This document shows positions 15,393-24,110 of a stretch of 64,000 bases of DNA, in pieces; the stretch's first letter is position 1; every line of letters starts with the position of its first letter. The stretch is from NCBI GenBank assembly GCA_964554795.1, contig CAZKQB010000002.1, positions 1 through 64,000 on the forward strand, in the 5' to 3' direction. The position numbers were made by a program, and so were the translations under genes. This stretch comes from SFHK01 sp964554795 (lineage in GTDB: Bacteria; Bacillota; Clostridia; Christensenellales; Aristaeellaceae). The notes below the pieces were generated by a model. It did not search any database and was not told the origin of the DNA. It saw only the letters and a list, made by a program, of their open reading frames with translations.

Positions 15393-16187
15393 ATGAAATT
15401 CAGCTACTTTCCCGGCTGTACTCTGAAGACCAAGGCTCGCGACCTCGATCGGTGGGGACGCGAAAGCGCTTTAAAGCTGGGTGTGGAACTGCGTGAAATT
15501 GAGGAGTGGCAGTGCTGCGGTGCGGTTTACCCGCAGGCAGAAGACGAAATTGCCTCTCGCCTTTCCTCTGTACGCGCACTGATGGACGCACGCGCACACG
15601 GAGAGGATCTGCTAACGCTCTGCTCCGCCTGTCACCACGTGATCAAGCGCATGAATCACGATATGAAGGAAAGCGAGTACGTGCGCACCCGCGTAAACAA
15701 CTATCTGAAGCCCGATGTTCCCTACGCCGGCGAAACAAAGGTCGTTCACTACCTCGAAATGCTGCGCGACACCGTGGGCTTCGACGAGATCAAAAAGCAG
15801 GTGGTCCACCCGCTGAAGGGACGCAAAATCGGCGCGTATTACGGCTGTCTGCTGCTTCGTCCCTCTGCCGTCATGGCGTTTGACAACCCCGAGCATCCCA
15901 CGATTATCGAGGATTTTCTGTCTGCCATCGGCGCAACGCCCGTGAAGTATGAGTTCCGCAACGAGTGCTGCGGCGGCTATATTGCTTTGGAGGATCGTGC
16001 GCAGGCTTCAAAGCAGGTGGAGCGCATCCTGTCCAATGCCGCCGACCGCGGCTGCGAGGCGCTGGTTACCGCTTGCCCGCTGTGCATGTATAACCTGAAG
16101 CAGAATGCGGGCGAGCACACGCTTCCAGTTTACTATTTCACCGAGCTGCTGGCTGAGGCGCTGGGTGTGAAGGAGGAACAGGCATGA
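15393..16187 (+). CDS. hdrB: HdrB-like heterodisulfide reductase subunit (two CCG domains)
   Basis: The product is 264 aa. It has two complete CCG domains. The first has C9, C41-C42, C77 and C80 (CSAC). The second has C152, C192-C193, C228 and C231 (CPLC). In methanogen HdrB these bind the two non-cubane [4Fe-4S] clusters that cleave CoM-S-S-CoB. Bacteria with Hdr genes lack those coenzymes, so HdrB there transfers electrons to another acceptor. The start lies 12 bp after fumC and the stop overlaps hdrC by 4 bp (ATGA). Here the fumarate reductase encoded downstream is the best candidate partner, by context only. Confidence 0.88.
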   Translation: MKFSYFPGCTLKTKARDLDRWGRESALKLGVELREIEEWQCCGAVYPQAEDEIASRLSSVRALMDARAHGEDLLTLCSACHHVIKRMNHDMKESEYVRTRVNNYLKPDVPYAGETKVVHYLEMLRDTVGFDEIKKQVVHPLKGRKIGAYYGCLLLRPSAVMAFDNPEHPTIIEDFLSAIGATPVKYEFRNECCGGYIALEDRAQASKQVERILSNAADRGCEALVTACPLCMYNLKQNAGEHTLPVYYFTELLAEALGVKEEQA

Positions 16188-16576
16188 ACGCAAACGAACA
16201 GATGCTTCAGGAGACCGTAACGCGCATCAGCGGCGTGAACGTGCGCAAGTGCATGCGCTGCGGAAAGTGCAGCGGCACCTGCCCTGCCTACGGCGAAATG
16301 GAATACCACCCACATCAGTTTGTCTATATGGTAGAAAAGGGACAGATTGAAAAGCTGATGGCATCCAAATCGCTCTACAAGTGCCTGACCTGTCTGGCGT
16401 GCGTGGATCGTTGCCCGCGCGGCGTAGAGCCAGCGAAGCTGGTTGAGGCCGTGCGCCTGATGGTCATCCGCCAGCAGGGCATGAACCACCTGAAGCCCGA
16501 CGACCTTCCGGACATGCTTGACGACGAAATCCCGCAGCAGGCGCTTATGGCCGCCATGCGCAAGTACAGCAAATAA
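16184..16576 (+). CDS. hdrC: HdrC-like [4Fe-4S] ferredoxin subunit
   Basis: The product is 130 aa. It carries two classical [4Fe-4S] motifs, C23/26/29/33 (CMRCGKCSGTCP) and C67/70/73/77 (CLTCLACVDRCP). This size and spacing are typical of HdrC, which wires HdrA to HdrB. It overlaps hdrB by 4 bp and precedes hdrA by 15 bp, giving the order B-C-A. It has no membrane segment and so belongs to the soluble HdrABC type rather than membrane HdrDE. Confidence 0.88.
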   Translation: MNANEQMLQETVTRISGVNVRKCMRCGKCSGTCPAYGEMEYHPHQFVYMVEKGQIEKLMASKSLYKCLTCLACVDRCPRGVEPAKLVEAVRLMVIRQQGMNHLKPDDLPDMLDDEIPQQALMAAMRKYSK

Positions 16577-16591
16577 AGGAGACGAATCAAT

Positions 16592-18577
16592 ATGCAAAGA
16601 ATCGGCGTATTTGTTTGCTGGTGCGGCAGCAACATCGCGGCAACCGTCGACGTACAGGCAGTCGCCGAGGCGATGAAGCGCGAACCGGGCGTGGTTTACG
16701 CCGCGAATTACCAGTATATGTGCTCCGAGGGCGGCCAGAAGATGATCGCCGACGCCATTCATGAATACAACTTAACCGGCGTTGTCATCTGCTCCTGCTC
16801 TCCCCGCATGCACGAGGCCACCTTCCGCAAGACCGCCGAGCGTGCCGGTCTGAACCCCTATATGGTGGAAATCGCCAACATCCGCGAGCATTGCTCCTGG
16901 ATTCATAAGGACAAGGACGAAGCGACGGAAAAGGCCATCATTCTGGCCCGCACCGCCGTCGCCAAGGTGCAGTTGAACGCACCTCTCACGCCGGGCGAAA
17001 GCCCCGTGACCAAGCGGGCGCTCGTCATTGGCGGCGGTATCGCCGGCATTCAGACGGCGCTGGATATCGCCGACGCCGGCTTCGAGGTGGACATCGTTGA
17101 AAAAACGCCCACCATCGGCGGCCGCATGGCGCAGCTGGATAAGACCTTCCCCACCCTCGACTGCGCGGCCTGCATCCTTACCCCCAAGATGGTAGATGCA
17201 GCGCAGAACGAGAAGATCGACCTCCTCACCTATTCCGAGGTCGAATCGGTCAGCGGCTTTGTCGGCAATTTCACGGTAAAGATTCGCAAGAAGGCGCGCT
17301 ATGTCGACTCAACCAAGTGCACCGGCTGCGGCGCCTGCACTGAAAAGTGTCCCTCCCGCAAGGGTCTGAATGAGTTCAACATGGGGCTTAACACCCGCGG
17401 CGCGATCTATATTCCCTTTGCGCAGGCCATCCCGAACGTAGCTACGATTGATCCCACCCAGTGCCTGAAGCTGAAAAACGGCAAGTGCGGTCTGTGCGAG
17501 AAGATCTGCTCCGCGAAGGCAATTGACTATACGCAGAAGGATGAGATCATCGAGCGCCAGTACGGCGCAATTGTGGCTGCCACCGGCTTCAAGCCCATCG
17601 ACGCCTCCAAGTACGACGAGTACGGTTACTCAGACAATCCAGACGTCGTCACGTCGCTGGAGTTCGAGCGCCTGATGAACGCAGCTGGCCCGAACAAGGG
17701 CGTTCTGCTGCGTCCCTCCGACAAGCAGCACCCGCACGATATCGTGTTTATCCAGTGTCTTGGCTCCCGCTGCAGCGACCAGCGCGGCAAGAGCTATTGC
17801 TCCAAGATCTGCTGCATGTACACTGCCAAGCACGCGATGCTTGTGCGCGAGAAGTATCCGGACACTAACGTGCACGTGTTCTACATTGACGTACGCACGC
17901 CCGGCAAGAACTTTGACGAGTTCTACCGCCGCGCCGTGGAGCAGTATGGCGTGGAGTACATCAAGGGCATGGTCGGCAAGGTCTGGAAGAACGGCGACAA
18001 GCTGATGGTTCAGGGCAGCGACCTTCTGAACGGCGAGCAGCTTCTGCTCGAAACCGACATGGTCGTACTCGCCACCGCGATTGAGCCGGATCCCTCCGCC
18101 CGTTCCGTAGCCACGATGCTTACCGCCAGCATGGACACCAACGACTTCTTCACCGAAGCGCACGCGAAGCTGCGCCCTGTGGAAAGCCCGACTGCCGGCG
18201 TGTTCCTCTCCGGCACCTGTCAGGGCCCGAAGGATGTTCCGGAAACCGTCGCACAGGCCAGCGCCGCCGCTGCTAAGGTCATTGGCCTTCTGAGCAAGGA
18301 CAAGATGATCACCAACCCGTGCGTCGCTCAGTCCAACGAGCTTCTGTGCAACGGCTGCTCGACGTGCGAACGCGTGTGTCCCTACGGCGCCATCACCTAT
18401 GTGGATAAAGAAGTTCGCGGTCCCGAGGTTCGCGGCGTAAAGCGAGTGGCGCAGGTTAACCCGGCCATATGCCAGGGCTGCGGCGCATGCACGGTCGCCT
18501 GTCCGTCCGGTGCAATGGATTTGAAGGGCTTCACAAATCGAGAAATCATGGCGGAGGTTGACGCAATATGCAAGTAA
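16592..18577 (+). CDS. hdrA: HdrA-like flavin-based electron-bifurcating subunit
   Basis: The product is 661 aa, within the normal HdrA range. An N-terminal domain (1-130) contains a Cys-rich CSCSPRMHE segment. It is followed by the FAD-binding GGGIAGIQTA (147-156) with EKTPTIGGRMAQLD, then LDCAACILTP (C191, C194) and an inserted ferredoxin motif (C243/246/249/253). The C-terminus has two further [4Fe-4S] motifs (C586/589/592/596 and C627/630/633/637) that would serve as the ferredoxin-reducing branch. HdrA carries the bifurcating FAD in methanogens and in the FlxABCD-HdrABC complexes of bacteria. The last 10 bp overlap flxD, which supports a stoichiometric complex. Confidence 0.9.
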   Translation: MQRIGVFVCWCGSNIAATVDVQAVAEAMKREPGVVYAANYQYMCSEGGQKMIADAIHEYNLTGVVICSCSPRMHEATFRKTAERAGLNPYMVEIANIREHCSWIHKDKDEATEKAIILARTAVAKVQLNAPLTPGESPVTKRALVIGGGIAGIQTALDIADAGFEVDIVEKTPTIGGRMAQLDKTFPTLDCAACILTPKMVDAAQNEKIDLLTYSEVESVSGFVGNFTVKIRKKARYVDSTKCTGCGACTEKCPSRKGLNEFNMGLNTRGAIYIPFAQAIPNVATIDPTQCLKLKNGKCGLCEKICSAKAIDYTQKDEIIERQYGAIVAATGFKPIDASKYDEYGYSDNPDVVTSLEFERLMNAAGPNKGVLLRPSDKQHPHDIVFIQCLGSRCSDQRGKSYCSKICCMYTAKHAMLVREKYPDTNVHVFYIDVRTPGKNFDEFYRRAVEQYGVEYIKGMVGKVWKNGDKLMVQGSDLLNGEQLLLETDMVVLATAIEPDPSARSVATMLTASMDTNDFFTEAHAKLRPVESPTAGVFLSGTCQGPKDVPETVAQASAAAAKVIGLLSKDKMITNPCVAQSNELLCNGCSTCERVCPYGAITYVDKEVRGPEVRGVKRVAQVNPAICQGCGACTVACPSGAMDLKGFTNREIMAEVDAICK

Positions 18578-19017
18578 CGGAAAATAAGGCGTTCAAGCCC
18601 CTGATCGTCGCCTTCTGCTGCAACTGGTGCAGCTATGCGGGCGCAGATCTGGCTGGCACCAGCCGTCTGACCTACCCTGCGGATGTGAAGATCATTCGCG
18701 TGCCCTGCTCCTGCCGCGTGAATCCGCTGTTTATCCTGCGCGCATTTCAGCGCGGCGCAGATGGCGTGATCATCTGCGGCTGTCATCCGGGCGACTGCCA
18801 CTACACCACCGGCAACTACTACGCCCGCCGCCGCATGACGACGCTGTTCAGCATGCTGGACTATCTCGGCATTGAACGCGCGCGTACCCGCGTGGAATGG
18901 GTGTCTGCCGCCGAGGGCGTGAAGTTCGCTTCCGTCATGAACGACTTTGTCAAGACCGTAACCGAGCTTGGCGAGAATGTGAAGTTGGGGGATCTGAGAT
19001 GCAAGGAATCGCTGTAA
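18568..19017 (+). CDS. flxD: FlxD/MvhD-like [2Fe-2S] electron-transfer subunit
   Basis: The product is 149 aa. MvhD signatures are present: AFCCNWCSYAGAD (C17, C18, C21), PCSCR (C47, C49) and CGCHPGDCHY (C70, C72, C77). In methanogens MvhD connects the NiFe hydrogenase MvhAG to HdrA. In FlxABCD-HdrABC systems FlxD connects the NADH-oxidising FlxABC to HdrA. No MvhAG hydrogenase is present here and FlxC/B/A follow immediately, so the Flx reading is preferred. It overlaps hdrA by 10 bp and flxC by 19 bp. Confidence 0.87.
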   Translation: MQVTENKAFKPLIVAFCCNWCSYAGADLAGTSRLTYPADVKIIRVPCSCRVNPLFILRAFQRGADGVIICGCHPGDCHYTTGNYYARRRMTTLFSMLDYLGIERARTRVEWVSAAEGVKFASVMNDFVKTVTELGENVKLGDLRCKESL

Positions 19018-19937
19018 GAATGTTGAAGGTTGCGCGCGAAAAACTCGCCTCCGGCGAAGTAAAGCGCGTGCTCGGCTGGGAAAAAGGCGAATTCTGGTAT
19101 GATCTCACGCCCGCCTTTTTCGAGACTGAAGAGAGCCTGAACGGCTTTGTATATAACGGCTTCTCCGGCGCGAACCTGAGCAAGTACCTGATTAAGGCGC
19201 GCGACTGGGAGGGTAAAACGCTCGTATTTCTGAAGCCCTGCGACACGCTGAGCTTCAACCAGCTGCTGACCGAGCACCGCATCGACCGCGAAAAGGTCTA
19301 CGTTGTGGGCGCAGGCTGCAAGGGCATGCTGGACTATAATAAGATGAAGAAGCTCGGACTCCGCAAGGAAGCCGACGTAACCGACCGCCAGGCCGTACTG
19401 CTTGGAAAATGTCTCGCCTGCAAGGGTAAGACCTTCTACGCCTTCGACGAGGTAATCGACGACGAAGAAGCTCAAAAGCCCATCGAGGTCGAAGATCGCT
19501 TTAACGAGGTAAAGAAGATCGAGGCCATGCCCCCCGAAGAGCGCTTTGCCTTCTGGCGCTCGCAGCTTTCCAAGTGCATACGCTGCAACGCCTGCCGCAA
19601 CGTATGCCCGGCGTGCTCCTGCGTGAAGTGCGTGTTTGACAACCCGAACTCCGGCGTTGCCTCCAAGGCAAATCCGGACGACTTCGAGGAGAATCTGTTC
19701 CACATCATCCGCGCCTTCCACGTGGCCGGACGCTGTACGGACTGCGGCGAATGCAGCCGCGTATGCCCGCAGGGCATTCCGCTGCACCTTCTGAACCGCA
19801 AGTTCATCAAGGACATTGACGAGCTCTACGGCGATTATCAGGCCGGTCTCGAGCCCGGCTCTCGTGCGCCGCTCGTCAACTTTGATAAGAACGATCCCGA
19901 CCCGAAAATCGTAATGGAAAGGGGCGAAAACGCGTGA
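18999..19937 (+). CDS. flxC: FlxC-like [4Fe-4S] ferredoxin protein
   Basis: The product is 312 aa from ATG 18999, which follows a G-rich site inside the end of flxD; ATG 19020 is a weaker alternative. The N-terminal ~180 residues resemble the FrhB/AsrA-like domain (FLKPCDTLSFNQLL, VYVVGAGCKGM, LGKCLACKG). Two [4Fe-4S] motifs follow: C193/196/199/203 (CIRCNACRNVCP) and C246/249/252/256 (CTDCGECSRVCP), with additional Cys at 206-211. FlxB and FlxC proteins relay electrons from the FlxA flavoprotein. Assignment to FlxC rather than FlxB rests on gene order (D-C-B-A), the same as in sulfate reducers. Confidence 0.78.
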   Translation: MQGIAVRMLKVAREKLASGEVKRVLGWEKGEFWYDLTPAFFETEESLNGFVYNGFSGANLSKYLIKARDWEGKTLVFLKPCDTLSFNQLLTEHRIDREKVYVVGAGCKGMLDYNKMKKLGLRKEADVTDRQAVLLGKCLACKGKTFYAFDEVIDDEEAQKPIEVEDRFNEVKKIEAMPPEERFAFWRSQLSKCIRCNACRNVCPACSCVKCVFDNPNSGVASKANPDDFEENLFHIIRAFHVAGRCTDCGECSRVCPQGIPLHLLNRKFIKDIDELYGDYQAGLEPGSRAPLVNFDKNDPDPKIVMERGENA

Positions 19938-20971
19938 AGAAGCTTTCCATGACGCGCCTGACCGAGGCATTTGATCGCATTTCTGCAGCTCAAAAGCTGT
20001 ATCTGCCCATCGAAAAAGCCGATCAGGTGAATTTTGACGAGTACACGCCCGGCGCAAACGTTCGTTTGGACGTGACTAAGACCGTAAAATCCGCCAAGGA
20101 CGTATTCTTCCCTCAGTGCGAGGATTTTGCGCGCTTCTACATGGACGGAAAGTCCATCCGTGTGAATCCCGTCGCGCCTGAAAGCGAGCCCTTCACCGTG
20201 TTTGGCGTTCGCGCCTGCGACGCGCGCAGCTTCAAAGGCGTGCTCGACCTGGTCTTTCTGTCCGATCCGCTTGATCCCTACTACGCCGCGCGCCGTGAGC
20301 ATGGCACGCTCGTGGTTCTGGCCTGCGGAAATCCCGAGGAGAGTTGCTTCTGCCAGACCTTCGGCGTCGATCCTGCCGAAAGCACCGATGGCGACGCCAG
20401 TGCTTGGATCGTAGACGATGCCATGTACCTGAAGGCCGTCACCGAAAAGGGCGAAGCGCTGCTTGCCCTTCTTGGCGACCTGCTTTCTGATGCGGGCGAG
20501 CAGCCCGTCGAAGCAGAGAAGGCACGCATTCATGACGAAATGACAAAGCTGCCGCTTGCCGAGCTTTCCGTAGAATCGCTGAAGGACGGCGCCATGATGG
20601 AAGAGTTCAACTCTCCCCGTTGGAAGGATCTGTCCGCCGCGTGTCTGGGCTGCGGCTCCTGCACATTTGTCTGCCCAACCTGTCAGTGCTACGACATCCG
20701 CGATTTCAACACCGGTCACGGCGTACAGCGCTACCGCTGCTGGGATAGCTGCATGTATTCGGACTTCACGCTGATGGCGCACGGCAGCAATCGCCCGAAT
20801 CAGCTGGAACGCTTCCGTCAGCGCTTCATGCACAAGTTGGTCTACTTCCCCATGAACAACGACGGCGTTTTCTCCTGCGTTGGCTGCGGCCGCTGCGTAG
20901 AAAAGTGCCCGATTCACATGAATATCGTCAAGGTCATCAAGGCGCTGGGAGGAAAGAAACATGTCGATTGA
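19934..20971 (+). CDS. flxB: FlxB-like / AsrA-like [4Fe-4S] protein
   Basis: The product is 345 aa. The start is the GTG at 19934, overlapping the flxC stop by 4 bp (GTGA) and preceded by AAAGGGG. The N-terminal region has GVRACDARSF and LVVLACGNPEESCFC, typical of the AsrA/hydrogenase-beta-like family. Two [4Fe-4S] motifs follow at C237/240/243/247 (CLGCGSCTFVCP) and C315/318/321/325 (CVGCGRCVEKCP). Such proteins pair with an FNR-type flavoprotein, as in AsrA-AsrB and FlxB-FlxA. No siroheme sulfite reductase (AsrC) is present, which argues against sulfite reduction. Confidence 0.8.
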   Translation: MKKLSMTRLTEAFDRISAAQKLYLPIEKADQVNFDEYTPGANVRLDVTKTVKSAKDVFFPQCEDFARFYMDGKSIRVNPVAPESEPFTVFGVRACDARSFKGVLDLVFLSDPLDPYYAARREHGTLVVLACGNPEESCFCQTFGVDPAESTDGDASAWIVDDAMYLKAVTEKGEALLALLGDLLSDAGEQPVEAEKARIHDEMTKLPLAELSVESLKDGAMMEEFNSPRWKDLSAACLGCGSCTFVCPTCQCYDIRDFNTGHGVQRYRCWDSCMYSDFTLMAHGSNRPNQLERFRQRFMHKLVYFPMNNDGVFSCVGCGRCVEKCPIHMNIVKVIKALGGKKHVD

Positions 20972-21788
20972 GAATCTGGTTCCCCAGCTCGGCGTAGTAA
21001 CGGCTATCCGTACCGACACGCCTGACATCAAAACCTTCCGCGTGAACGCGCTCAGTAGCGGTAAGGTGTTTGAGCATAAGCCCGGCCAGTGCGCCATGCT
21101 CTCCATCCCCGGCGTGGGTGAGGCGATGTTCTCCATCACCTCCTCCCCCACCGAAAAGGATTTCATGGAATTCTCCATCAAAAAGTGTGGTTGCCTGACT
21201 TCGTGGCTGCATCAGATGGACGTTGGCCAGGAAATCCTGATCCGCGGTCCCTATGGCAACGGCTTTCCGGTGGACACCGCACTCAAGGGACAGAACCTTC
21301 TGTTCATCGCCGGCGGCGTCGGCCTTGCGCCTCTGCACAGCGTAATCAACTACGTTCGTGCAAACCGCGCCGATTATGGCACCGTTGACATCGTGTACGG
21401 CTCCCGTTCGATGGAAGACCTGCTCGACCTGGATGAGATTCAGAACGAGTGGGCAAAGGAAGAGGGCATTAACGTGCACCTGACCATCGACCGCGCGCAG
21501 GATACCTGGCCGGGGCACGTCGGCTTCGTTCCCAGCTACGTCAAGGAGCTGGGCTTCGACCCGGATAAGAACGTGCTCGTGTGCGGCCCGCCGATCATGA
21601 TCAAATTCACGCTCGGCTCGCTGACCGAGCTGGGCTTCGTGAACACGCAGATTTATACCACCATGGAACTGCGCATGAAGTGCGGCGTCGGTAAATGCGG
21701 CCGCTGCAACATCGGCAACAAGTACGTCTGCAAGGATGGGCCGGTGTTCCGGTTTGACGAACTGGGCGAGCTGCCCAGCGAGTATTGA
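20961..21788 (+). CDS. flxA: FlxA-like NAD(P)H:acceptor flavoprotein (FNR family, [2Fe-2S])
   Basis: The product is 275 aa. The ferredoxin-NADP-reductase fold is visible: an FAD-binding segment (AMFSITSSP, residues 56-63), FAGGVGLAPL-type pyridine-nucleotide site (IAGGVGLAPL, 116-125), CGPPIM, and a C-terminal [2Fe-2S] motif (C241, C246, C249, C257) like that of PyrK and AsrB. It is the expected NADH-oxidising entry point of the Flx-Hdr complex. It overlaps flxB by 11 bp. Whether NADH or NADPH is preferred cannot be told by eye. Confidence 0.85.
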   Translation: MSIENLVPQLGVVTAIRTDTPDIKTFRVNALSSGKVFEHKPGQCAMLSIPGVGEAMFSITSSPTEKDFMEFSIKKCGCLTSWLHQMDVGQEILIRGPYGNGFPVDTALKGQNLLFIAGGVGLAPLHSVINYVRANRADYGTVDIVYGSRSMEDLLDLDEIQNEWAKEEGINVHLTIDRAQDTWPGHVGFVPSYVKELGFDPDKNVLVCGPPIMIKFTLGSLTELGFVNTQIYTTMELRMKCGVGKCGRCNIGNKYVCKDGPVFRFDELGELPSEY

Positions 21789-21801
21789 TGGAGGGTTCAT
21801 C

Positions 21802-22476
21802 ATGGCAAAAATGGTCAATGTATACCTTTACGGCAAGAAATACGAGGTTCCGGACGACCTGACGATCATGGAAGCGTTTGAGTATGCCGGTTACAAGCTG
21901 GTGCGCGGCGTTGGCTGCCGCAACGGCTTCTGCGGCGCATGTGCGACGGTATACCGCGTGAAGGGCGACAAGGAACTCAAGGCCTGTCTCGCCTGCTCCA
22001 CCAAGGTGGAGGATAATATGTACGTGGCAACGCTGCCCTTCTTCCCGCTGGTGAAGGAAGGCTACGACATCGAAAAGGCAAAGCCTGATCAGCAGATCAT
22101 GATGCAGCTGTACCCGGAAATCTACGCCTGCGTCGGCTGCAACGCATGCACCAAGAGCTGCTCGCAGGGCTTGAACGTCATGCAGTATATTGCCTACGCA
22201 CAGCGCGGCGATTTCAAAAAGTGTGCCGAACTGTCCTTTGACTGCGTGATGTGCGGCATCTGCTCCTCCCGCTGCCCTGCCGGCATCTCCCATCCGCAGG
22301 TCGCCATGCTGGCTCGCCGTCTGAACGGCAAATATATTGCCCCGGAAAGCGAGCATCTGAATACCCGCGTGAAGGAAATTCAGGATGGCCTGTGCACCGA
22401 AGCGATCGAAGCCATTATGGCCAAGCCGCTGGACGAGCTTAAGGAACTTTACGACCATCGCGACATCGAGAAATAA
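21802..22476 (+). CDS. frdB: Fumarate reductase iron-sulfur subunit (FrdB/SdhB-like), soluble type
   Basis: The product is 224 aa, from ATG 21802 after GGAGGG. The N-terminal [2Fe-2S] domain has C39, C44, C47 and C62. The C-terminal ferredoxin domain has C110/113/116/120 (CVGCNACTKSC) and C148/151/154/158 (CVMCGICSSRC). Classical FrdB carries one [2Fe-2S], one [3Fe-4S] and one [4Fe-4S] cluster. Here both C-terminal sites keep four regularly spaced Cys, so two cubane clusters are plausible. A quinone pocket is not expected without FrdC/D. It lies 13 bp after flxA and 12 bp before frdA. Confidence 0.85.
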   Translation: MAKMVNVYLYGKKYEVPDDLTIMEAFEYAGYKLVRGVGCRNGFCGACATVYRVKGDKELKACLACSTKVEDNMYVATLPFFPLVKEGYDIEKAKPDQQIMMQLYPEIYACVGCNACTKSCSQGLNVMQYIAYAQRGDFKKCAELSFDCVMCGICSSRCPAGISHPQVAMLARRLNGKYIAPESEHLNTRVKEIQDGLCTEAIEAIMAKPLDELKELYDHRDIEK

Positions 22477-22488
22477 GGGGGCCGCACA

Positions 22489-24087
22489 ATGTTTACGCAG
22501 GAAATGCTTGATTCCATGAAAAAGGTGGAAGCAGCGCGCGAAGCAAACGTTGCGCTGGAGCCTCGTCGCATGACGGCTGCAGAAAAGGATGCCCTGCTCG
22601 CGCAGTATCATCCGGATTATCGTCCCGAAGGCTTCTCCACCATCAAGGTTGGCCCTAACAAGGGGGAAAAGGCTCCCGTTGAACTGAACGAGATGCTGGA
22701 AGGCCACAGCCGCGTGCTCGATCTGAATGTAAACCTGAACAAAATCGATTACGACGTAGATGTGCTGGTCATCGGTGGCGGCGGCGCAGGCTCCTCTGCA
22801 GCCATTGAAGCCCACGAAGCCGGTGCAAACGTGATGATCGTTACCAAGCTGCGTATCGGCGACGCCAACACCATGATGGCCGAGGGCGGCATTCAGGCAG
22901 CTGACAAGCCCGGCGACTCTCCCGCGCAGCACTATCTGGACGTCATGGGCGGCGGACACTACGCCAACCGTCCGGAGCTGGTTCGCAAGCTGGTTATGGA
23001 AGGCCCCGAGGCCATTCAGTGGCTCAACCGTCTGGGCGTTGAATTTGACAAGTCTTCCGACGGCACGATGGTCACCACTCACGGCGGCGGAACCTCCAGA
23101 AAGCGCATGCACGCCGCGGCTGACTATTCCGGTGCAGAAATCATGCGCACGCTTCGTGACGAGGTTCTGAACCGCAGCATTCCGGTTGTGGACTTCACCG
23201 CGGCGATCGAGCTGATCAAGGATGATGAGGGCAAGGCCGCCGGCGCTGTTCTTCTGAACATGGAAACCGGTGAAATTCGCGTGGCACGCGCCAAATGCGT
23301 CATCATTGCCACTGGTGGTGCCGGACGCATGCACTATCAGGGCTTCCCCACCTCCAACCACTATGGTGCAACGGCAGACGGTCTGATTCTCGGCTACCGC
23401 GCGGGCGCGAAGCTTCTGTATCAGGACACGCTTCAGTACCATCCCACCGGCGTTGCTTTCCCGCAGCAGATTTACGGCGCGCTGGTCACGGAAAAGGTGC
23501 GCTCAATGGGCGCAAAGCTCATCAACAGCGAAGGCGAATGCTTCATGCATCCGCTAGAAACCCGCGACGTTGCCGCTGCTTCCATCATTCGCGAGTGCTC
23601 CACGCATGAAAAGGGCGTTCCCACGCCTGCCGGCAAGGCCGTATGGCTCGACACTCCGATGATCGACATGATTCACGGCAAGGGAACGCTGGAAAAGCGC
23701 CTGCCGGCCATGCTCAGAATGTATCTGAAGTTCGGCATCGACATGCGTGAAACCCCGATTCTCGTCTACCCGACGCTGCACTATCAGAACGGCGGCCTAG
23801 AAATCAACGCCGAGGGCATGACCTCCGTTGAAAACCTGTTCGTCGCCGGCGAGGCCGTCGGCGGTATCCACGGCCGCAACCGCCTGATGGGCAATAGCTT
23901 GCTAGACGTTATCGTATTCGGTCGCAACGCCGGTCAGCAGACGGGCAAAAAGTTCCGTTCCGTCACCGTCGGAAAGCTCACGCTTGACCATGTGAAGGCA
24001 TACGACGGCGAGCTGAAGGCTGCCGGAATCGACAGCGACGCGCCGTCGCCCAAGCTGCTCCCCGACTACACGCGTAAATTCAACTAA
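22489..24087 (+). CDS. frdA: Fumarate reductase flavoprotein subunit (FrdA-like, non-covalent FAD)
   Basis: The product is 532 aa, shorter than membrane-linked FrdA (~600). An extra ~90-residue N-terminal segment precedes the FAD motif VIGGGGAGSSAA (94-105). Catalytic landmarks are present: YHPTG (H318), Arg 338 aligned with the proton-donating Arg of the RGEGG motif, H431, and HGRNRLMGNSLL (R465). The His that binds FAD covalently in E. coli FrdA is replaced by Asn (N127 in ANTMMAEGG), so FAD is probably non-covalent, as in aspartate oxidase and soluble fumarate reductases. No anchor genes follow. It should reduce fumarate to succinate in the cytosol, with electrons from FrdB. Confidence 0.87.
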   Translation: MFTQEMLDSMKKVEAAREANVALEPRRMTAAEKDALLAQYHPDYRPEGFSTIKVGPNKGEKAPVELNEMLEGHSRVLDLNVNLNKIDYDVDVLVIGGGGAGSSAAIEAHEAGANVMIVTKLRIGDANTMMAEGGIQAADKPGDSPAQHYLDVMGGGHYANRPELVRKLVMEGPEAIQWLNRLGVEFDKSSDGTMVTTHGGGTSRKRMHAAADYSGAEIMRTLRDEVLNRSIPVVDFTAAIELIKDDEGKAAGAVLLNMETGEIRVARAKCVIIATGGAGRMHYQGFPTSNHYGATADGLILGYRAGAKLLYQDTLQYHPTGVAFPQQIYGALVTEKVRSMGAKLINSEGECFMHPLETRDVAAASIIRECSTHEKGVPTPAGKAVWLDTPMIDMIHGKGTLEKRLPAMLRMYLKFGIDMRETPILVYPTLHYQNGGLEINAEGMTSVENLFVAGEAVGGIHGRNRLMGNSLLDVIVFGRNAGQQTGKKFRSVTVGKLTLDHVKAYDGELKAAGIDSDAPSPKLLPDYTRKFN

Positions 24088-24110
24088 CATAAAGAAAGAA
24101 GGATTTCATT

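Noticed and set aside
15393..18577. Methanogen-type CoM-S-S-CoB heterodisulfide reductase
   Set aside because: Nothing else in the window suggests methanogenesis. Bacterial HdrABC with Flx partners is a known alternative that fits the gene order.
19934..21788. Anaerobic sulfite reductase AsrAB
   Set aside because: FlxB/FlxA resemble AsrA/AsrB, but the siroheme subunit AsrC is absent and the genes are embedded in an hdr/flx set.
21607..23442. A 611-codon minus-strand frame opposite flxA/frdB/frdA
   Set aside because: The GC-rich codon pattern of the real genes keeps this frame open. No start signal and no recognisable family.
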